Source: Candidatus Poribacteria bacterium
GTDB taxonomy: Bacteria > Poribacteria > DTPJ01 > WJIO01
Length of the DNA: 22,140 nucleotides
Assembly (NCBI GenBank): GCA_014730235.1
Contig: WJIO01000451.1
Location: 1-22,140 of the forward strand
Direction: 5' to 3'
Under the pieces are notes generated by a model that saw only the letters and a program-made list of their open reading frames with translations, did no database searches and had not been told where the DNA came from. How positions within the stretch are numbered: position 1 is the stretch's first letter; each line of letters begins with the position of its first letter. Positions 14,413-20,395 of the stretch are shown piece after piece. The position numbers and the translations under genes were made by a program.

Positions 14413-16161
14413 ATGAACGAAAAGGAAAACTCTATACGCATTATCCGATTTAACAATCCCGAAAGGGTTACAGGTGGTTATCCTGGACATGGCATAGGAT
14501 ATCGGGGATGCAATCATGCCGGATATACTGAGGGTGGGGATCATCTGTCTGTGGGATCGTCATGGTATGATATATGGAACACCAAGTGGCATAAATCCCA
14601 TGAAGGTGTTATGTCTTTTCCTGTGAAATTTCCCCTGGCTGATCTGCCAACAGCACTTAAAAGCTATCAATGGCCTGATCCTGATGATGAGCGAATCTGC
14701 AAACAAATTTATCAACAGGCCGAAGGATGGAATCCTGAAACCGCTTTCCTGGTAGGTTCACACCGGGATACATTGTGGGAAAAGAGCTACATGCTGGTGG
14801 GTATGGAAGATTTGATGTGCTTTTTCCAGACCGAACCGGAAGCCGTAAGGGAACTCCTTCATCGCATTATGGATTTTCAACTGGGCATTGCAAAGCATTA
14901 TCTCAACGCAGGGGTTGAAGTTGTTGGTATGAGCGACGATCTGGGAACACAGCACGGGCTTCTACTATCACCGAAGATTATCAGGGAATTTTTTATACCC
15001 GAATATAAGAGACTTTTTAAACTGTATAAACAAAACGATGTTATGGTAAATTTTCATAGCTGCGGTCACATTATTCCGGTATTGGATGTTTTCATGGAGC
15101 TTGGTGTGGATATACTCAATCCCGTCCAGGCTACAGCCAATGATCTGGACGAGGTAAGGAGAATAACTCAAGGACATATGGCTTTACAGGGTGCTGTAAG
15201 CTCTGCGGTTATAATGAAAGGACCAAAAGAAGCTATACGTCAAGAGGTGGCTAAAAGAATATGGCAGCTTGGTCGGAACGGCGGTTATTTCTGCGCCCCT
15301 GATCAGGGCATGCCCTGGCCTGAAGACCATATCAGATATTATCGTGAAGCTGTCCAGGAATACGGGGAGTATCCTGTTAAGCAGCCTGATGATTCAAAAG
15401 CTCTATCCCAGGAAAGGTTTTCAAAATATGCCGCCAATTATGTCACAAGCAAAGCCCACGCAGAGGGTGATGAACTGGACAGGTTAGTGGAAATAACTCA
15501 ACCTAAACATGATTGGTTAGTTCTGGATGTAGCCACCGGCGGCGGTCATACAGCTTTAAAATTTGCCCCTTATGTGAAGCATGTAACAGCTACGGATATT
15601 ACACCTGCTATGCTGGAAACTGCAAAGAATTTTATATCTCAAAAGGGAATTAAGAATGTGAATTTCAGGTTAGCCGATGCTGAAAATCTGCCTTTTGATA
15701 ATGATATATTCAACCTGGTAACATGTCGTATTGCACCGCATCATTTCCCCGATTGTCCCAAATTTATAAGAGAATGTGCCAGGGTTTTGAAAAAGGATGG
15801 TATACTTTTAATCCAGGATCACCTTTTACCAGAAGATGAAGAGTGCGCCCGATACATAGACAAATTCAATAAAATCAGAGATCCAAGCCATAACATGGCC
15901 TATTCTGAATCCCAGTGGGTGAGTATGTTCCAGAACGCCGGTTTGTCTGTCTTGCATATAGAAGAAATCACAAAACAACACGAATTTTTATCCTGGGTTA
16001 AAAGGCAGGATGTCGGTGAAGATGTTATTGATGAATTGATTAAAATGGTAAAAAATGCCCCACCCTTATTTATGGAATGGACATCCCCAGAAAATTTCGG
16101 CACTCCTGAAGCTACCTTTATTGACCATCACATCATTATTTCCGGTAGAAAGGAAAAATAA
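14413..16161 (+). CDS. Fusion: uroporphyrinogen-decarboxylase-like domain + class I SAM methyltransferase
   Basis: This 582-residue protein has two domains in one uninterrupted frame. Residues about 20-322 form a URO-D-superfamily barrel of the type seen in corrinoid-dependent methyltransferases (MtaA/CmuA-like) and other proteins of unknown role. The likely zinc ligands are His215 and Cys217 (NFHSCGHI) and Cys294 (GYFCAPDQGMPWPE). Residues about 335-582 are a class I SAM-dependent methyltransferase of the UbiE/YcgJ type: FSKYAANYVTSKAHAEG, motif I VLDVATGGGHT (370-380), acidic TATDITPAM, ADAENLPF, and HHF with ECARVLKKDGIL. The linker near 322-335 has no Met or ribosome site that would suggest a missed boundary. 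No cobalamin-binding domain is present. A methyl-transfer or demethylation role is inference; the substrate is unknown. UDP-galactopyranose mutase lies downstream. Confidence 0.88.
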   Translation: MNEKENSIRIIRFNNPERVTGGYPGHGIGYRGCNHAGYTEGGDHLSVGSSWYDIWNTKWHKSHEGVMSFPVKFPLADLPTALKSYQWPDPDDERICKQIYQQAEGWNPETAFLVGSHRDTLWEKSYMLVGMEDLMCFFQTEPEAVRELLHRIMDFQLGIAKHYLNAGVEVVGMSDDLGTQHGLLLSPKIIREFFIPEYKRLFKLYKQNDVMVNFHSCGHIIPVLDVFMELGVDILNPVQATANDLDEVRRITQGHMALQGAVSSAVIMKGPKEAIRQEVAKRIWQLGRNGGYFCAPDQGMPWPEDHIRYYREAVQEYGEYPVKQPDDSKALSQERFSKYAANYVTSKAHAEGDELDRLVEITQPKHDWLVLDVATGGGHTALKFAPYVKHVTATDITPAMLETAKNFISQKGIKNVNFRLADAENLPFDNDIFNLVTCRIAPHHFPDCPKFIRECARVLKKDGILLIQDHLLPEDEECARYIDKFNKIRDPSHNMAYSESQWVSMFQNAGLSVLHIEEITKQHEFLSWVKRQDVGEDVIDELIKMVKNAPPLFMEWTSPENFGTPEATFIDHHIIISGRKEK

Positions 16162-16163
16162 AT

Positions 16164-16340
16164 ATGCAACATCCTGAATCCGGCGATGTTTTTCGAGAAT
16201 ATATATGGTATAAAGAGAATGGAGACGCGGGTGGATCTTTAAGAATCGGTGGAAATAAACGTCATATTCATCCCGATAGAGGTTGGAACCATAATTATAT
16301 AATATTTCTGATTCGATATATCGGGGGAAACAGTGGATAA
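16164..16340 (+). CDS. Possible 58-residue ORF between the fusion gene and glf
   Basis: ATG 16164 follows the fusion gene's stop by 2 bp, with AGGAAAA a few bases upstream. The ORF ends at TAA 16338-16340, overlapping the GTG start of the mutase gene by 8 bp, so it would fill the gap exactly and couple translation. The predicted peptide begins MQHPESGDVFREYIWYKENG, is rich in Gly, His and aromatic residues, and has no recognised domain or membrane helix. It may be a real small protein, a remnant of a larger gene, or simply translated leader for the mutase. Confidence 0.35.
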   Translation: MQHPESGDVFREYIWYKENGDAGGSLRIGGNKRHIHPDRGWNHNYIIFLIRYIGGNSG

Positions 16341-17442
16341 GGCTTTGGTAATTGGCTCAGGGCCCGCCGGTTCAGCATGTTCCCGAATACTGGCCGAGGC
16401 TGGATGGAAGGTAGACCTTTTTGAAAAACGAAATCATATTGCGGGAAACTGCTTTGATGAATATGATGAAAACAGTGTTCTGGTTCATCGCTACGGCCCC
16501 CACTACTTCCGAACCGATTCCATAGAGCTTGTAAAATGGCTTTCAAAATTTACCCACTGGATACCTGGACATTATTATGTCAGATCTATGGTTGATGGTA
16601 AATTCATTCCTGTTCCTGTGAATCTATCAACTTTTGTATCTCTTATAGGAAAGGTACTGACGGAAGATGAATTTAAGACTTATCTGGAAGAGCAAAGAAT
16701 AACTTGTCAAAATCCAATTAACGCAGAGGAACAATGTCTGGATATGGTAGGTAAAGAACTATACGATTTACTTTTTAAAGGTTATACTATAAAACAATGG
16801 GGAATAGAACCTTATGAATTAAGTCCAGCGGTTACAGAAAGATTACCATTAAGGCTAAACTGGGATGAGCGTTACCCGTCGGAAAAATATCAGATCATGC
16901 CAAAAGATGGTTATACTGCCATGTTTAATAATATCCTTCAGCATCCCAATATTCACGTTGAACTTAATCATGAATTAAACCCATCAGATATCAGTAAGAT
17001 GCAAAACAATTATGATTTAACTATATATTCTGGTCCTGTGGATGCTTTCTTTGGTTTTGAATATGGTAAACTGGGATACCGTTCTTTAAGGTTTGTGTGG
17101 AAGCACTTTGCTGAAACATACAGACAACCCTGTGTCCAGATTAATTATCCCCATAAATACCGGTATACCCGTACTGTTGAGATAAAACATGTAACAGAGC
17201 AAATGTGTCAGGGAACAACTATCTGTTATGAATATCCTCAGGATGAGGGTGAACCCTTTTATCCAATTCTTACCGGGGATAATTTACAGAAATATGATAA
17301 ATATAAGTTGCTGGTAAATAAGGAAAAAGCAAAAAGGAATCCTATTTTATTTCTGGGTAGACTTGCAGAGTATAAATATTTCAATATGGATCAGATTTTT
17401 ATAAAGGCAATTCAGACCGTAAAAAATATTCTTGGAAAATGA
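16333..17442 (+). CDS. glf: UDP-galactopyranose mutase
   Basis: At 369 residues it matches the size of bacterial Glf (about 367 in E. coli). It interconverts UDP-galactopyranose and UDP-galactofuranose using reduced FAD, supplying galactofuranose for surface glycans. The FAD-binding loop is VIGSGPAGSACSRILAEAGW (6-25), followed by LFEKRNHIAGNCFDEYD. Further family segments are RYGPHYFRT, FIPVPVNLSTF, LLFKGYTIKQWG, NWDERYP, MPKDGYTAMF, RYTRTVEIKH, CYEYP and near the end FLGRLAEYKYFNMDQ. The start is GTG 16333, with GGGGGA 5-10 bases upstream and overlapping a possible small ORF. No galactofuranosyltransferase gene is adjacent, so the acceptor is unknown. Confidence 0.95.
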   Translation: MDKALVIGSGPAGSACSRILAEAGWKVDLFEKRNHIAGNCFDEYDENSVLVHRYGPHYFRTDSIELVKWLSKFTHWIPGHYYVRSMVDGKFIPVPVNLSTFVSLIGKVLTEDEFKTYLEEQRITCQNPINAEEQCLDMVGKELYDLLFKGYTIKQWGIEPYELSPAVTERLPLRLNWDERYPSEKYQIMPKDGYTAMFNNILQHPNIHVELNHELNPSDISKMQNNYDLTIYSGPVDAFFGFEYGKLGYRSLRFVWKHFAETYRQPCVQINYPHKYRYTRTVEIKHVTEQMCQGTTICYEYPQDEGEPFYPILTGDNLQKYDKYKLLVNKEKAKRNPILFLGRLAEYKYFNMDQIFIKAIQTVKNILGK

Positions 17443-17448
17443 TAATCA

Positions 17449-17477
17449 TTGACAGGTAATGGATATGGTTTTAGAAT
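17449..17477 (+). promoter_or_regulatory. Near-consensus sigma-70 promoter after glf
   Basis: A perfect TTGACA (17449-17454), a 17-bp spacer and TAGAAT (17472-17477, 5/6) lie 6 bp past the glf stop. Transcription would start near 17484 and reach the cupin start at 17817 through a leader of about 330 bases that includes two inverted repeats. A small RNA ending at one of those hairpins is an alternative product. Confidence 0.6.
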
Positions 17478-17534
17478 TAATATTATCTTTAAACTATACT
17501 TTCGCACTTTTTAAAAGACATAACATTTATACAC

Positions 17535-17566
17535 TTGCAGGGATACGGTATACCGTGTCCCTACAA
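17535..17566. repeat. Imperfect 32-bp palindrome centred on GGTATACC
   Basis: The core GGGATACGGTA/TACCGTGTCCC (17540-17561) has one mismatched pair. Symmetry continues outward to TTG...CAA with one more mismatch. Similar TAGGG-CACGG-...-CCGTG-CCCTA palindromes occur as dispersed repeats in many environmental bacterial genomes (recollection). It could be a repetitive extragenic element or a large operator in the cupin leader. Confidence 0.55.
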
Positions 17567-17639
17567 CAAGTCGAGAACCCTAATGAAATCTGTATTTACC
17601 GTTTTGATATGTAATCGTTAAAAAATGGATATAATTTAG

Positions 17640-17718
17640 TTGTCATTCCTGCGAAAGCAGGAATCCAGTCTTTCAGGATAGTGTTTTTTCTGGATTCCTG
17701 CTTTCGCAGGAATGACAA
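17640..17718. repeat. Dispersed inverted-repeat element with nested hairpins (MITE-like)
   Basis: Two perfect arms (17640-17668 and 17690-17718, 29 bp) flank a 21-bp T-rich centre. Each arm itself folds: ATTCCTGCGAAAGCAGGAAT is an 8-bp hairpin with a GAAA tetraloop, so the element can form either one long stem or two small ones. The outer ends TGTCATTCCTGC/GCAGGAATGACA recur at 3843-3911. No transposase gene is present and no clear target duplication flanks it. Confidence 0.8.
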
Positions 17719-17740
17719 ATTCTGTAGTTAAACATAGAAT
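17712..17740 (+). promoter_or_regulatory. Hybrid promoter formed at the repeat edge, upstream of the cupin gene
   Basis: ATGACA (17712-17717, 5/6 to TTGACA) is the terminal sequence of the inverted repeat. After 17 bp TAGAAT (17735-17740, 5/6) follows in unique sequence. It would give a leader of about 70 bases to the start at 17817. Its use is inferred from box match and spacing only. Confidence 0.45.
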
Positions 17741-17816
17741 AAAGCGATTGTTATAAACATAACTTTTTTTAACGACTACTTAAATAGAAAATATAACTAA
17801 AAAGGAGAGTATAAAA

Positions 17817-18182
17817 TTGGCAAAACATATACCACCAGTAAAAATAAAAGACGCTGAACCTGAAGAATTCCCCTGGGGTGAAATAAGATGGTTATGGAGC
17901 AGCAAAATTAACCCCGATGCAGAGCAGACAATGGGTTATGTCAAGATAAATTCAGGTGAAAAGAATACCTTTCATGCTCATCCAAACTGCGAGGAACTGC
18001 TTTATGTCCTTAAAGGTGAATGCGATCACTGGATAGACGATGAGAAATTCCATCTTGAACCGGGCATGTTAATCCGAATCCCCAGGGATTCCGAACACTA
18101 CGCCATAACCACCAGCAGTGAACCCCTGGAAGCACTTATATTCTATTCAACACCTGACAGAGAAACAAATGTCATAGAGTAG
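17817..18182 (+). CDS. Single-domain cupin protein
   Basis: This 121-residue cupin-2-type beta-barrel starts at TTG 17817, with AAAGGAGA about 8 bases upstream. Cupin motif 1 is GEKNTFHAHPNCEELLYVLKGE (begins at residue 47), with metal ligands His53, His55 and Glu59 or Glu60. Motif 2 is LEPGMLIRIPRDSEHYAI, with His94 as fourth ligand. Small cupins of this kind act as sugar isomerases, dioxygenases or sensors; the sequence does not say which. The protein is cytoplasmic. Its gene stands 10 bp before a Gfo/Idh/MocA oxidoreductase gene and in line with a URO-D gene, which suggests one small-molecule (probably sugar-derived) pathway. Confidence 0.88.
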   Translation: MAKHIPPVKIKDAEPEEFPWGEIRWLWSSKINPDAEQTMGYVKINSGEKNTFHAHPNCEELLYVLKGECDHWIDDEKFHLEPGMLIRIPRDSEHYAITTSSEPLEALIFYSTPDRETNVIE

Positions 18183-18192
18183 GGAGTCAGAA

Positions 18193-19269
18193 ATGCCTCA
18201 GAAATATAACTTTGAATATGAAAGCAGGATCAAAGCTGGATTTATTGGCTGCGGCGGTCATTCGTTCAGGAATATATATCCTACGTTTCAGAATGCGCCA
18301 GTGGAATTAGTCGCTGTATGTGACATCAACAGGGAACGAGCTGAAACATACAGGAAAATGTTTGGCGCAGAAAAAGCTTATGATAATCACCTTCAGATGC
18401 TACAGAAAGAGAATCTGGATGCTGTGTTTGTAGTGACAAACTACGAAAACGGTCGGGCCCGTTATCCAAAGCTTGCTATGGATATTATGAATTCAGACTG
18501 CCATGCCTGGATCGAAAAACCCCCGGCATCCAGCGTTGCAGAAGTCCAGCAGATGATGGAAGTCAGCGAGAAAACCGGTAAATTTGTAATGGTGGGTTTT
18601 AAGAAAACGTTTTTTACTGCCATTGAAAAAACCAAAGAGATAATCGAATCAGAAGAATTTGGCACACCTGCATCTATATACGTCAGATACCCTCAGCATC
18701 TGCCGGATATTAAAGACCGAAATGATGACCACAAAATGTTGGGTTTCCTGGATCATATAGGTCATCCCGGTTCTATACTGCATTATCTCATGGGTAAGAT
18801 TAAGCACCTATACTATGAACGAGAGCCCATCAACGGTGGAAGCATAGCCACCATCAAGTTTGTCAGCGGCGTTGTGGGCAGTCTGCACCTCACATCGGGA
18901 CAGTCGGGAACAAGTCCGTTGGAACGTGTGGAAGTCATCGGTCGGGGATGCAATGTAGTAGTGGATAACGGCGTTAAACTAACATACTACCGCAGAGGTG
19001 GACGAGGACCTGGAGGTTACGGACGCTCACCCGACTACATGGGAAATAATGAAGGCGCGCCATTGTATTGGGAACCGGAATTTTCCCTGGGTCAGTTGTA
19101 TAATAAGGCCATATTCATGCTGGGATATGCCACAGAGGTAATATATTTCGCCGAATGTGTTCTTAATAACACACCACCGGAAAAAAGCAATCTGGAAACA
19201 GCACTGGAAATAACCAAGCTCTATGAAGCATATAAAAATGATTCCGGACAGATAATTCAGATCAACTAA
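18193..19269 (+). CDS. Gfo/Idh/MocA family oxidoreductase
   Basis: This 358-residue NAD(P)-dependent dehydrogenase-like protein has the dinucleotide loop AGFIGCGGHSF (residues 15-25), the acidic end of beta-2 in AVCDIN (Asp44) and the family EKP at 108-110 (IEKPPASSVAEVQQMM). In the C-terminal domain, GFLDHIGHPGSILHYLMG holds the likely catalytic Asp/His group. A Gly-rich loop near 272-285 (YRRGGRGPGGYGRSP) is unusual. It is clearly diverged from the oxidoreductase at 935-1993 and probably acts on a different substrate. Its neighbours are a cupin gene (10 bp upstream) and a URO-D-like gene (31 bp downstream), forming a three-gene plus-strand unit. Confidence 0.92.
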   Translation: MPQKYNFEYESRIKAGFIGCGGHSFRNIYPTFQNAPVELVAVCDINRERAETYRKMFGAEKAYDNHLQMLQKENLDAVFVVTNYENGRARYPKLAMDIMNSDCHAWIEKPPASSVAEVQQMMEVSEKTGKFVMVGFKKTFFTAIEKTKEIIESEEFGTPASIYVRYPQHLPDIKDRNDDHKMLGFLDHIGHPGSILHYLMGKIKHLYYEREPINGGSIATIKFVSGVVGSLHLTSGQSGTSPLERVEVIGRGCNVVVDNGVKLTYYRRGGRGPGGYGRSPDYMGNNEGAPLYWEPEFSLGQLYNKAIFMLGYATEVIYFAECVLNNTPPEKSNLETALEITKLYEAYKNDSGQIIQIN

Positions 19270-19300
19270 CTGATTAGTTAATTATAAGAGGATACAAAAA

Positions 19301-20383
19301 ATGCTATTGGATATTCCTGTAAAACCTGACTATGAAGCACTTTTATCAAATTTGCGTCGAGAAGGAACGCCCAGGAGGGTACATTACCTCGAATTATTTC
19401 TTGATGGTGAAATCAAATGGAGTATCATAAACCGATACGGTCTTGGTAAGGACATAAAAGAGGATGATCCCTATAGACACCTGAAAATGGAAATCGAATT
19501 GCAACGTTTCCTGGGTTATGATTATGTAGCCAGCGGGATTGAGGGATTGGGTTTTCCAAGGGAAACAATGGTATCAGAAGATACCAGCGAAATAGAAGGC
19601 CAGAAAAGGAATCAGCGAAACTGGACTGATGAACACAAAGGCCCTATAAATAGCTGGGAGGATTTTGAAAAATATCTCTGGCCCGATCCAGGCAATTTCA
19701 CCACTAACACCCTGGAATGGCTGTCGGCAAATCTGCCGGAGGATATGTGTATTGTGGCTGGATGTCACAGCATATTTGAACAGGTGACGTGGTTGATGGG
19801 TTATGAATTTCTGTGTTATGCCATAAACGATACACCGGATCTGGTGGATGCCATGTTTGAAAAGATCGGTGGTATATTCCACGAAGTGGCGAAAATATTA
19901 GCTCAGGTGGATAGGGTAGAGATACTTTTTGGCGGGGATGATATGGGTTTCAAGACGGGGCCTATGGTGGCCCCTGAAACACTGATAAATGGCTCATTCC
20001 CATGGCATAAGAAAAATGCGGAAGTTGCCCATGAAGCCGGTAAGCTTTATCTCCTGCACGCCTGCGGTAATCTATCAACTTTGATGGATAGCCTGATAAA
20101 CTACGTCAAAATAGACGGAAGACACTCATTTGAGGATGAAATTGAACCTGTTACAGAAGCAAAGAAAAAATATGGCTCTCAGATTGCCCTGTTAGGTGGG
20201 ATTGACGTTAATTTTCTTTGCCTTGCCGATGAAAAACAAATAAGAAAACGGGTTCAGAATACTCTTGATATATGTCATACCGACGGTGGATATTGTCTTG
20301 GTTCTGGAAACAGCGTGGTTAATTATATGCCCGTTGAAAATTACCTGGTGATGATGGATGAAGGCCGTCGTTATACCGCTTAG
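19301..20383 (+). CDS. Uroporphyrinogen-decarboxylase-superfamily protein (methyltransferase-like)
   Basis: This 360-residue protein has the length of a single URO-D barrel. Its metal-binding pattern resembles corrinoid:CoM-type methyltransferases rather than true HemE: His253 and Cys255 in LLHACGNLSTLMDSL, and Cys332 in GGYCLGSGNSVVNYMPVENY. Other superfamily segments are WPDPGNF, GCHSIFEQVTWLMGYE, GGDDMGFKTGPMVAPET and LLGGIDVNFL. It lacks the arginine-rich N-terminal motif expected of heme-pathway URO-D. AAGAGG precedes the ATG by about 10 bases. It closes the cupin/oxidoreductase unit and is 12 bp upstream of a TPR lipoprotein gene. A role in methyl transfer or demethylation is inference. 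Confidence 0.88.
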   Translation: MLLDIPVKPDYEALLSNLRREGTPRRVHYLELFLDGEIKWSIINRYGLGKDIKEDDPYRHLKMEIELQRFLGYDYVASGIEGLGFPRETMVSEDTSEIEGQKRNQRNWTDEHKGPINSWEDFEKYLWPDPGNFTTNTLEWLSANLPEDMCIVAGCHSIFEQVTWLMGYEFLCYAINDTPDLVDAMFEKIGGIFHEVAKILAQVDRVEILFGGDDMGFKTGPMVAPETLINGSFPWHKKNAEVAHEAGKLYLLHACGNLSTLMDSLINYVKIDGRHSFEDEIEPVTEAKKKYGSQIALLGGIDVNFLCLADEKQIRKRVQNTLDICHTDGGYCLGSGNSVVNYMPVENYLVMMDEGRRYTA

Positions 20384-20395
20384 AGAGGTGTTCTT

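Larger units (their letters stand above)
17443..17816. other. Gene-free leader region upstream of the cupin gene
   Basis: This 374-bp stretch holds no credible ORF. It contains a near-consensus promoter (17449-17477), an imperfect 32-bp palindrome (17535-17566), a 29-bp inverted-repeat element (17640-17718) and a second promoter-like pair (17712-17740). Just before the next gene there is an AAAGGAGA ribosome site (17801-17808). No convincing Rho-independent terminator for glf was seen. Confidence 0.6.

Noticed and set aside
19574-19882. Minus-strand open frame of 102 codons inside the URO-D gene
   Set aside because: It is fully antisense to a gene with conserved superfamily motifs and has no start signals.
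16333-20383. Idea that glf, the cupin unit and the fusion gene form one galactofuranose glycan cluster
   Set aside because: No glycosyltransferase, flippase or transporter gene is present, and a strong promoter plus repeats separate glf from the cupin unit.
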